Positions 43,642 through 50,578 of a stretch of 64,000 bases of DNA are shown here, piece after piece; the first letter of the stretch is position 1, and the number at the start of each line of letters is the position of its first letter. The notes beneath the pieces were generated by a model that was not told the DNA's origin, searched no databases, and saw only the letters and a list, made by a program, of their open reading frames with translations. The stretch is from Streptomyces sp. NBC_00569. Lineage in GTDB: Bacteria > Actinomycetota > Actinomycetes > Streptomycetales > Streptomycetaceae. The DNA lies in NCBI RefSeq assembly GCF_036345255.1, contig NZ_CP107783.1, forward strand, positions 3,100,001 through 3,164,000, given 5' to 3'. The position numbers and the translations under genes are program-made.

Positions 43642-44037
43642 TCAGGTGAGGTCGATGTGTACGTTGGTCGACTTCACGCGGGCGATGGCCTGCATGCCCA
43701 CTTCCAGGCCCAGCTCCTCGACGGCCTCGCGGGTCAGGAGCGAGACGAGCCGGTGCGGGCCCGCCTGGATCTCGACCTGGGCCGCCACGTCGCCGAGTTT
43801 CACGCCGGTGACGATGCCGGGGAAGGCGTTGCGCGCGGAGGTGTACGAGGCGTCCTCTCCGTCGGGTCCGGACTGGCCGACCTCGACGGAGAAGGCGGCC
43901 AGGTCCTGGCCGCGGATCAGGCGGCGGCCGCCCTCGTCGCGGTGGGTGGCGACGCGGCCCGCGTCGGCCCAGCGGCGTGCCGTGTCGGGGCTGACGCCGA
44001 GCAGACGCGCCGCCTGCCCGATGGTGTAGGACTGCAT
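43642..44037 (-). CDS. TOBE domain-containing helix-turn-helix protein
   Basis: The 131-residue protein has an N-terminal MerR/excisionase-like DNA-binding helix-turn-helix (residues 1-50, YTIGQAARLLGVSPDTARRWADAGRVATHRDEGGRRLIRGQDLAAF). A TOBE/Mop domain follows (SARNAFPGIVTGVKLGDVAAQVEIQAGPHRLVSLLTREAVEELGLEVGMQAIARVKSTNVHIDL) that binds molybdate in ModE-like proteins. It may sense molybdate and regulate its uptake genes, but no modABC genes are in the window. It lies between an ABC operon and the flavin hydroxylase, all on the minus strand. Confidence 0.9.
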   Translation of the reverse strand: MQSYTIGQAARLLGVSPDTARRWADAGRVATHRDEGGRRLIRGQDLAAFSVEVGQSGPDGEDASYTSARNAFPGIVTGVKLGDVAAQVEIQAGPHRLVSLLTREAVEELGLEVGMQAIARVKSTNVHIDLT

Positions 44038-44097
44038 GGGCCGAACAGTAGACGGCGGCCGACGCCCCGTCACACTGTCCGCCTCCCCTCGAAAAGG

Positions 44098-44180
44098 CAC
44101 ACCTCCGAAGGCACACCACCGAAGTCACACCTTCGACGGCACACCGCCGTAGGCGCGCCCGGGAGTCACACCCCCGAAGG
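44098..44180. repeat. degenerate 14-bp tandem repeat at the hydroxylase 3' end
   Basis: Six units based on CACACCNCCGAAGG (44098, 44112, 44126, 44140, 44154 and 44167; the fifth is 13 bases and degenerate) run in tandem. The last unit encodes the final codons of the flavin hydroxylase (VPSGV-stop); the others lie beyond its stop. The unit also codes for a similar ending in another frame, so stop-codon positions have probably shifted by repeat gain or loss. Confidence 0.75.
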
Positions 44181-45374
44181 CACCACGCTGCGGCCCGTCT
44201 CGTGGGCGTACAGCGTCGTCCGGTCGCGCAGAGCGGCGTGCACCGCCATCTGCGCGTCGCGGCGGCGCTGGGCCGGGCCGTCGGGCAGGTGCAGCACGCC
44301 GGCGTTGCCGCGGGAGCCGCGCTGGATCTCGGCCGTGCGCGGGATGCGCAGGGACTCGTAGCGGGCGAGGCGGGTGCCGGTCGGCTCGTCGGTCGGGGCG
44401 GCGAGGCAGGCCGCCAGGTCCATCGCGTCCTCGATGGCCTGGTTGGCGCCCTGTGCCATGAACGGCAGCATCGGGTGCGCCGCGTCGCCGAGGAGCGTGA
44501 TGTGGCGGCTCGACCACTGCCGCAGCGGCGGCCGGTCGTGGAGCGCCCACTGATGGGTCACCTCGACGGCCTCGACGATGTCGGAGACGAGGCCGGTCCA
44601 CGAGCCGAACGCGCGGCGCAGCTCCTCCGGGTCGCCGGGCGCCGACCACGACTCGGGCGGCGCGTCCGTCATGGGGACGGTCGCGGCGAAGCTGAGGTGG
44701 CGGCCGCCGGACACCGGGTAGCAGACGAAGTGCCCGCCGGGACCGAGCCAGAGGCGCACGAGCGCGGCGCGCGCCTCGTCGGGGAGCCGGTCCACGGGGA
44801 CCAGGCCCCGGTAGATGCCGAGCCCCGCGAAGACCGGCTCGTCGCGCAGGAACGTCTCGCGGACGGTCGAGTGGATGCCGTCGGCGCCGACGACGACCTC
44901 CGCCTCGCGGACGGTGCCGTCCTCGAAGGTGAGCCGGGCGCCGTCGTCGGACTCGTCGGCGCCGCGCAGGCGTTGGCCGAGCCGGAGGCTGTCCCGGTCG
45001 ACCAGTGACAGCAGCGCCTCGTGCAGATGCGCACGGTGGATCGCGTAGTACGGCGCCCCGAACATCCGCTCGCAGTCCTCGCCGAGCGGGGTACGGGCGA
45101 TGGGGCGGCCGGTCCAGCCGCGTACCTCCATCGCCTCGATGCGCACGGCGTGCTCGCGCAGCGCCGGGCCGAGGCCGAGACGCAGCAGCGGCCTGATCGC
45201 GTTCGGCGAGAGCTGGACGCCCGCCCCCACCTCCGCGAGGCGCCTGGTCTGCTCGAAGACCACGTACGGCAGGTCGTGCGCGGCCAGCGCGCCGGCCAGT
45301 GCCAGGCCTCCGATGCCCGCGCCGACCACAGTGATCCGCGGCCGTTCCCCTTCGCCCACTTCCCCGAACCGCAC
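44166..45374 (-). CDS. FAD-dependent aromatic hydroxylase (salicylate/3-hydroxybenzoate hydroxylase type)
   Basis: The 402-residue class A flavoprotein monooxygenase has the dinucleotide motif ITVVGAGIGGLALAGALAAHDL near 14-35. The motif VVVGADGIHSTVRETFL and the FAD-pyrophosphate motif ITLLGDAAHPMLPFMAQGANQAIEDAMDLAACL are complete. Such enzymes hydroxylate phenolic acids using NAD(P)H. It has no obvious operon partner; a TOBE regulator lies downstream and an ABC exporter is divergent. A palindrome related to one upstream of the aminobenzoyl-CoA operon lies 160 bases upstream. The start is a GTG. The C-terminus ends in a tandem repeat. Confidence 0.9.
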   Translation of the reverse strand: MRFGEVGEGERPRITVVGAGIGGLALAGALAAHDLPYVVFEQTRRLAEVGAGVQLSPNAIRPLLRLGLGPALREHAVRIEAMEVRGWTGRPIARTPLGEDCERMFGAPYYAIHRAHLHEALLSLVDRDSLRLGQRLRGADESDDGARLTFEDGTVREAEVVVGADGIHSTVRETFLRDEPVFAGLGIYRGLVPVDRLPDEARAALVRLWLGPGGHFVCYPVSGGRHLSFAATVPMTDAPPESWSAPGDPEELRRAFGSWTGLVSDIVEAVEVTHQWALHDRPPLRQWSSRHITLLGDAAHPMLPFMAQGANQAIEDAMDLAACLAAPTDEPTGTRLARYESLRIPRTAEIQRGSRGNAGVLHLPDGPAQRRRDAQMAVHAALRDRTTLYAHETGRSVVPSGV

Positions 45375-45532
45375 GTCTGGGACCGCCTTCCGCGTCGCTG
45401 TCTACCGGCCAGGTGCGCGGCGGTGCGAGAAGCCCGGAGTGCCGGGGTCCCGCCCTTCGCCGCTCCCAGAGCATCGGCGGCTCACGGCCCGCGCGGCAAC
45501 GGCCGTCACCCCCTGACCTGACAACTGTCGCC

Positions 45533-45551
45533 GCTTGCGTGACGTCCGTCA
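45533..45551. promoter_or_regulatory. TGAC-N4-GTCA motif in the divergent region
   Basis: CGCTTGCGTGACGTCCGTCA shares 18 of 19 aligned bases with the sequence at 29641-29659 if one inserted G is allowed. It lies between the flavin hydroxylase and the DrrAB-type transporter and may be a shared operator. Confidence 0.4.
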
Positions 45552-45662
45552 TCGGAACCGGGCCACGGCGGCTCAAGTGCCCCCGTCCGGGCCTAACTTC
45601 CAGGTGACAGCGACATCTGACGACGCCGGGAGGCACACAGTGACGGAAGCGGAGGGACCGCG

Positions 45663-46649
45663 GTGACCGCGGTGGCCGTGGAGGGCCTGCGCAAGCGCTA
45701 CGGGGACCACGAGGCCGTACGCGGCGTCGACTTCACCGTCTCGGACGGGGAGATCTTCGCCCTGCTCGGACCGAACGGCGCGGGCAAGACCACCACACTG
45801 GAGATCCTCGAGGGCTTCCGCGGCCGGGACGGCGGGAGTGTCGAGGTGCTCGGGCGCGACCCGGGCAAGAAGGCGGACGGCAAGTGGCTGCGCGGGCAGA
45901 TCGGGCTCGTGCTCCAGGACATCGCCGTCGAGCCGTATCTGTCGGTGCGCGAGACGATCGCGCGCAACGCCGGCTACTACCCCGCGCCCCGCGGCATCGA
46001 CGAGGTCATCGACCTGGTCGGGCTCGACGAGAAGCGCGGCGCGAAGGTGAAGGACCTGTCCGGCGGGCAGAAGCGGCGGCTCGACCTGGCACTCGGCGTC
46101 GTCGGCAACCCGCAGCTCCTCTTCCTCGACGAGCCGACGACGGGCTTCGACCCGAACGCGCGGCGCGGCGCCTGGGAGGTCGTCAAGAACCTGCGGGACG
46201 CGGGCACCACCATCGTCCTGACCACGCACTACATGGACGAGGCGCAGGCGCTCGCCGACTCGGTCGCCGTGATCGCGGGCGGTGAGATCGTCGCCGCGGG
46301 CACGCCCGACACGCTGGGCGGCCGGGACAGCGCGCTGGCCCGGATCCGTTTCCTGCTGCCGCACGGCGCGGCCCTCACCGATGTGCCGCTGCAGGTGAGC
46401 GATGTGCAGGAGGGCCTGGTCACGGCGGAGTCGGACGAGCCGACGGCCGCGCTCCACCGGCTCACCGAGTGGGCGCTGCGGCGCGGCACCCCGCTGGAGC
46501 GCCTGACCGTGGAGCAGCCCACGCTCGAAGACATCTACCTGGGCCTGACCAGCAAGTACGCGGAACAGGAAGCATCCTCACCGTCCTCCGAACGCGGGCG
46601 CGGGCCGTCCTCGCGGCGAGGGCGCCGACCCGGACGGAGCCGCTCATGA
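45663..46649 (+). CDS. ABC transporter ATP-binding protein, DrrA type
   Basis: The 328-residue ATPase has Walker A GPNGAGKTT at 36-44, signature LSGGQKRRLDLALG, Walker B LLFLDEPTTGFDPNARR and a C-terminal extension of the DrrA/NodI kind, ending in a Ser/Arg-rich basic tail (RGRGPSSRRGRRPGRSRS). It energises the ABC-2 permease encoded next, with which it overlaps by four bases (ATGA). DrrAB pairs export drugs and natural products. This one lies next to the RiPP cluster and could export its product, though a YceI gene and a terminator separate them. The GTG start has GGAGGGACC upstream. Confidence 0.92.
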   Translation: MTAVAVEGLRKRYGDHEAVRGVDFTVSDGEIFALLGPNGAGKTTTLEILEGFRGRDGGSVEVLGRDPGKKADGKWLRGQIGLVLQDIAVEPYLSVRETIARNAGYYPAPRGIDEVIDLVGLDEKRGAKVKDLSGGQKRRLDLALGVVGNPQLLFLDEPTTGFDPNARRGAWEVVKNLRDAGTTIVLTTHYMDEAQALADSVAVIAGGEIVAAGTPDTLGGRDSALARIRFLLPHGAALTDVPLQVSDVQEGLVTAESDEPTAALHRLTEWALRRGTPLERLTVEQPTLEDIYLGLTSKYAEQEASSPSSERGRGPSSRRGRRPGRSRS

Positions 46650-47458
46650 CCACCCTGACCCCGACCACGGCCGCCGGCGCCGGACGCACCGCGCGCACCG
46701 AGCGGAGCCCGCTGGCGCTGCTCGGCCATCAGATCCGTTACGAGCAGCTGTCGTTCTGGCGCAACCCGCAGTCGATGGTGTTCACGTTCGTGCTGCCGAT
46801 CGTCATCATCGCGATCTTCGGCGCGGTGTTCAGCGGCAGCGCCGACGACAAGTTCTTCTTCGGCCTGTCCGGCATGCAGTACTACACGCCGACGATCGCC
46901 GCGGTGTCCGTACTGGGCGCCTGTTACGGGCAGTTGGCGATCGTCCTCGCGATGCGGCGGCAGACCGGGGTGCTCAAGCGGCTGCACGCGACGCCGCTGC
47001 CGGCCTGGGTCTACTTCACGGGCCTGCTCGTGCACTGCATCGTCGTGAGCGTCGTCGACGTCGCGCTCGTCATCGGTATCGGCTCGCTGTACGACGTGCC
47101 TCTGCCGACGCACTGGGGCGCGATCATGCTCACCCTCGTGCTCGGCGCGGCGAGCTTCTGCGCGCTGGGCGTGGGTGTCGCCTCGCTCATCAAGAACTCG
47201 GAGGCGGCACCCGCCGTGGTGCAGTTCATCCAGTTCCCCCTGGTGTTCATCTCGGGCAGCTACTTCCCGATCCACTCCGAGGTCCTCAACAACATCGCCG
47301 GGCTGCTCCCGGTGAAGCCGTTCAACGACGCGATGCTGGCGCCGTTCGCGCAGAACTCCGGCTACCAGTGGCGCGACCTCGCCGTTCTCGCGGCCTGGGG
47401 TGTCGTCGGCGCCCTGATCGCGGTGCGCAGCTTCCGCTGGGACCCGCGGCCGGAGTAG
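46646..47458 (+). CDS. ABC-2 type transporter permease, DrrB type
   Basis: The 270-residue membrane protein has six hydrophobic segments, starting after the amphipathic stretch LLGHQIRYEQLSFWRNPQSMVFTFVLPIVIIAIFGAVF. It has the conserved late block VVQFIQFPLVFISGSYFPIHSEVLNNIAGLLPVKPFNDAM. It is the channel of the exporter whose ATPase is encoded immediately upstream. The substrate is unknown. The transcript is closed by a strong hairpin 29 bases after the stop. Confidence 0.92.
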   Translation: MTTLTPTTAAGAGRTARTERSPLALLGHQIRYEQLSFWRNPQSMVFTFVLPIVIIAIFGAVFSGSADDKFFFGLSGMQYYTPTIAAVSVLGACYGQLAIVLAMRRQTGVLKRLHATPLPAWVYFTGLLVHCIVVSVVDVALVIGIGSLYDVPLPTHWGAIMLTLVLGAASFCALGVGVASLIKNSEAAPAVVQFIQFPLVFISGSYFPIHSEVLNNIAGLLPVKPFNDAMLAPFAQNSGYQWRDLAVLAAWGVVGALIAVRSFRWDPRPE

Positions 47459-47486
47459 ACCACGCGCCGTACCCCGCGCACTTCTT

Positions 47487-47508
47487 GGGGGCCTCCTCGG
47501 AGGCCCCC
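47487..47508 (+). terminator. terminator after the DrrAB-type operon
   Basis: GGGGGCCTCC and GGAGGCCCCC form a 9-10 bp stem with a tiny loop, 29 bases past the permease stop. Confidence 0.8.
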
Positions 47509-47553
47509 TCGGCACCTCGCCCCACCCCCCCATCCCGAAGGGAACCCCCTCGC

Positions 47554-48081
47554 ATGTCGCTCACCGAACCGCACACGCGCCCCGGGCCGGCCGACCTCGC
47601 CGGTGCCTGGACCCTCGAACCCTCCGCCAGTTCCGTCGAGTTCACCGGCCGGCACTTTCTCCTCCTCCCGGTGACCGGGTCGATGCCGGTGCGCTCCGGC
47701 GCCGCGGAACTCGACGGGGAGGGCCGGCTCGGGCACCTCGACGTCGCGCTCGACGCGGCCGGCTTCACGACCGGGAACCCGCGCCGGGACGACGCCGTCC
47801 GCGGCCCCGCCTTCCTCGACACGCAGCACCACCCGCTCCTGCGCTTCGACGGTGAGACCCTCGCCACGGGCGAGCCCTGGACCGTCTCCGGCCTGCTGTC
47901 CGTCAAGGGCCGCGCGGTGCCGCTGGTCCTCACGGTCGACGAGGTCGTCCCGGAGGGCGCCAGCACGGTCGTGCGCGCGTCGGCGACGGTCGACCGGCAC
48001 GCGTGCGGCGTGAGCGCGATGCGGGCGATGGTGGGTCCCCGGCTGCGGCTGCGGGTGACGGCGGTGTTCGTACGCGCCTGA
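47554..48081 (+). CDS. YceI-family protein
   Basis: The 175-residue lipocalin-like beta-barrel protein has GAWTLEPSASSVEFTGRHFLLLPVTGSMPVRSGAAEL, GHLDVALDAAGFTTGNPRRDDAVRGPAFLDTQHHPLLRFDGE and a final VSAMRAMVGPRLRLRVTAVF. YceI proteins bind isoprenoid-like ligands. No signal peptide is seen, so it is probably cytoplasmic, as many actinobacterial members are. The start at 47554 has GAAGGGAAC upstream. It is convergent with the RiPP operon and probably not part of it. Confidence 0.9.
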   Translation: MSLTEPHTRPGPADLAGAWTLEPSASSVEFTGRHFLLLPVTGSMPVRSGAAELDGEGRLGHLDVALDAAGFTTGNPRRDDAVRGPAFLDTQHHPLLRFDGETLATGEPWTVSGLLSVKGRAVPLVLTVDEVVPEGASTVVRASATVDRHACGVSAMRAMVGPRLRLRVTAVFVRA

Positions 48082-48103
48082 TCCGCGTGCGGCACAACAC
48101 GAA

Positions 48104-48132
48104 GGCCCGGCCGGTGCTCTACCGGCCGGGCC
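48104..48132. terminator. bidirectional terminator at the left edge of the RiPP operon
   Basis: A 12-bp perfect stem (48104-48115 with 48121-48132) has a GCTCT loop. It lies between the convergent stops of the YceI gene and the last RiPP gene and marks the operon end. Confidence 0.85.
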
Positions 48133-48152
48133 TCGTCGTGCGCGCTCCCGGG

Positions 48153-49043
48153 TCAGGCGAGGGCGCCCTCCGTGACCGGGAAGACATGCGCCAGCCAGGC
48201 GTAGTTGCGCAGCTCCTCCAGGAGGCTCAGGCCCAGGCGGTTGTGGAGCATGTGGGCGTGTGAGAAGAGGATCATTCCGGGGTGGGTCGGGGACTTCTCC
48301 CGGATGTCGCCGGTGAGGGCGGCGAGCCTGTCGTGCCAGTGGGCGAACGGGCCGTGGGCGAGCGGGTCCACGGGCTTGGCGCCGGCGTCCCGGGTGATCG
48401 TGGTCAGCGAGTCGAGGAGCTCGTCCGGGTAGCCGGCCTCCCCGGCCCAGGCCCGCCAGGCGCCGAGGCCGTGCGCGTAGAAGTAGCCGCGTTCGGCGGT
48501 GTCACCGAGGGCTGCGGCGGCGGCCATGGTGCCGCGCAGGGCGAGCAGGGATCGCTGCGCCTGCGCGGGAGCCTTCGGTGCGAGGCGCAGGACGAGCTCG
48601 CTGGAGAGCCGGAACAGGTCCTCGGTGGCGGGCATCAGGGCGGGGCCGCCGTAGCGGTCGAACTCGGGGTCGTAGTCGGCGCGGTGGACGCCGGGCGCCA
48701 GCATGGCCCGTACGTGCCGGTCGTCGCCCTGCTCGCCCGCGGAGGCGAGCGCTCCCGCGCCTTCGAGGTAGGCGTCGGGGTCGAGCGGCTCCTCGCCGGG
48801 CCCGAGCGTTCCGGCATCGGCGAGCCGGACGCGCAGCTGCTCCTCGACACGGTCGTACGCATCCGGGTCCACGTCCCTGATCCGCAGCCGCAGATGGGGT
48901 CCTGCCTGCCAGTAGCGGATGAAGAACCAGGGTGTGCCGGGGGCGAGTTCGCCGATCGTGGGGCCGATCACGTCGGTCAGGACGCGGTCGTGCGCGGACC
49001 GGGCGGTGGTGGCGAGGTGGAGGTGCCACGAGCTCCATGTCAT
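48153..49043 (-). CDS. LanB C-terminal-type protein, putative dehydroalanine-forming elimination enzyme
   Basis: The 296-residue protein matches the thiopeptide-type bacteriocin (SpaB C-terminal/TbtC) family. Its start WSSWHLHLATTARSAHDRVLTDVIGPTIGELAPGTPWFFIRYWQAGPHLRLRIRDVDPDAYDRVEEQL is characteristic, and the end HAHMLHNRLGLSLLEELRNYAWLAHVF is typical. In split LanB systems this subunit removes glutamate from glutamylated Ser/Thr to leave dehydroamino acids. It is the last gene of the operon, after the dehydrogenase. The ATG has AGGGAG upstream; the long frame before it is the antisense of the preceding gene. Distinguishing it from the pyridine-forming paralogue relies on size and gene order. 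Confidence 0.85.
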   Translation of the reverse strand: MTWSSWHLHLATTARSAHDRVLTDVIGPTIGELAPGTPWFFIRYWQAGPHLRLRIRDVDPDAYDRVEEQLRVRLADAGTLGPGEEPLDPDAYLEGAGALASAGEQGDDRHVRAMLAPGVHRADYDPEFDRYGGPALMPATEDLFRLSSELVLRLAPKAPAQAQRSLLALRGTMAAAAALGDTAERGYFYAHGLGAWRAWAGEAGYPDELLDSLTTITRDAGAKPVDPLAHGPFAHWHDRLAALTGDIREKSPTHPGMILFSHAHMLHNRLGLSLLEELRNYAWLAHVFPVTEGALA

Positions 49044-49075
49044 GAGGTCTCCCTGAGTGGTCGGGGTGCGGGCGG

Positions 49076-50578
49076 TCACAGCCGCAGGTCCAGAAGCGCG
49101 CCGCCCGAGTCCTGCGGGGCGCCGACGACGACGGAGAGGACGATCGTCTCGTCCGGATCGAGGCCGAGGACGCGCTGCGTGGGGATCTCCTTGAACGCGC
49201 GGACGGGCCGCGCGAAGAGGCCTGAGGCCGCCGCCGAGAGGCACAGGCCGTGGGCGGCCCAGCCGACGGCGTGCTGTGCGGCGCCCCACCCGGCCGGCCC
49301 CGAGCGGGCGAACAGGTCGCGGGGGCGCACGGAGAAGAACACGGTCATGGGCGCGTGCCGGATGCGGCAGCCGTTGACGGGCGAGACGCCGTACCCGTAG
49401 TGCTCCTCCAGGCGGGCGGGCGCTTCCGGGTCGGCGCGCAGCAGGCGGGCGCCGCCCGGGACCGCGCGGTGGACCCCGTCCTCGTGGCCGTCGACGCCCT
49501 GGACGACGGCGGTGACGTTCACCGCGTCGAAGGCCGCCGCGAGGTCGGGTCCCGGGGGCGGGACGGCGAGCCACCGCAGTACGCTGTCGAACGCCTCGGC
49601 GGGGAGCCGGGCGCGGCGGCCGCTCATGCCGTGCAGGGCGCGGGGCATGCGCCCGGAGTGCCGCTGCCACAGCAGCTCCGCCCAGTTCGGGACAGTGCGC
49701 GAGAGGGGCAGGTCCCGCGGGATCGCGCGCCCGACAGGGACGGGTGAACCGTCGTACGTCTGCTGCCGGTTGACGCGCACGAGGTCGGCGAGGGACGGGT
49801 CGCGCAGGTCGGGGATGGCGGCACGACGCCGTACGGGCAGGACCGGGGCCGGGTCGCCGACGTCGAGGGTGAGCGGCAGCGACCACTCCCATGCCGGGTC
49901 GAGCCCGAGGTCCCCGAGGAGTTCATGCCCGTCGGGCCCGGGCAGCGAGAGCCGCGCGGGTACGTCGAACAGTTCGCAGCCCACGCCCAACGCTCGCAGC
50001 ACGATGCCGAGTTCGAGCGCGACCAGCGATCCCCTGAACCACTTGTAGGCGGCGGGGATCGCCGTGTAGCGGCCGGTGAGGGCGATCCGGCGCGGTGCGC
50101 CCCCGCCCGGCTCACCGGTCAGCGCGTGCCGGTCAGGGTCGAGGACACGCCACGGCGCCCCGCCGCTGCCCCCGGCCACGAAGGCGTGCACGGGGAAGAG
50201 GCAGCGCGGGGAGGCGTAGGGGCGGTGGTCGTTGTACGGGTTCTCGGGCTCGCGGCGCTGCGGGCCGAACGCGGTGATCAGCGCGCGGGCCAGGCGGTCC
50301 GGCACGTCGCGCGGCGGCGGGAGCGCGGGGTAGGGCATGGCCTCCAGCAGGTCGACGGTGCCGAGCGGGAGGGTCTCGCGCGGATCGCCCGCGCGCGGGG
50401 GCTCGGGCGGGACGTGCGTGTCCGGCGGCGGTTCCGGGGTCCAGGTCCACGGGGGCGGCTCGGGCCGGTCGGCGCCGGCGCCGTACGCGTACCAGAGGGG
50501 TTCGCGCGCGATGCTGTTGTCGCCTTCGGGGCCCGGCAGTTCCACGGGGGAACGCCGGGCCGGCGCGGGCGCGGTCAC
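49076..50578 (-). CDS. nitroreductase-fold azoline dehydrogenase (TbtE-like)
   Basis: The 500-residue protein has two halves related to the FMN nitroreductase fold. The first has PYASPRCLFPVHAFVAGGSGGAPWRVLD and YTAIPAAYKWFRGSLVALELGIVLRALGVGCELFDVPA. The second has NGCRIRHAPMTVFFSVRPRDLFARSGPAGWGAAQHAVGWAAHGLCLSAAASGLFARPVRAFKE. The N-terminal 100 residues are Pro-rich. In azole RiPPs such flavoenzymes oxidise azolines to azoles. The GTG start overlaps the YcaO stop (GTGA), so it is made with the cyclodehydratase. Similarity to SagB is low, and a separate SagB-type gene exists at 59274-60830, so the cluster has two candidate oxidases. Confidence 0.8.
   Translation of the reverse strand: MTAPAPARRSPVELPGPEGDNSIAREPLWYAYGAGADRPEPPPWTWTPEPPPDTHVPPEPPRAGDPRETLPLGTVDLLEAMPYPALPPPRDVPDRLARALITAFGPQRREPENPYNDHRPYASPRCLFPVHAFVAGGSGGAPWRVLDPDRHALTGEPGGGAPRRIALTGRYTAIPAAYKWFRGSLVALELGIVLRALGVGCELFDVPARLSLPGPDGHELLGDLGLDPAWEWSLPLTLDVGDPAPVLPVRRRAAIPDLRDPSLADLVRVNRQQTYDGSPVPVGRAIPRDLPLSRTVPNWAELLWQRHSGRMPRALHGMSGRRARLPAEAFDSVLRWLAVPPPGPDLAAAFDAVNVTAVVQGVDGHEDGVHRAVPGGARLLRADPEAPARLEEHYGYGVSPVNGCRIRHAPMTVFFSVRPRDLFARSGPAGWGAAQHAVGWAAHGLCLSAAASGLFARPVRAFKEIPTQRVLGLDPDETIVLSVVVGAPQDSGGALLDLRL

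Noticed and set aside
44098..44180. CRISPR-like array
   Set aside because: Units are only 14 bp, degenerate and without spacers; no cas gene is present.
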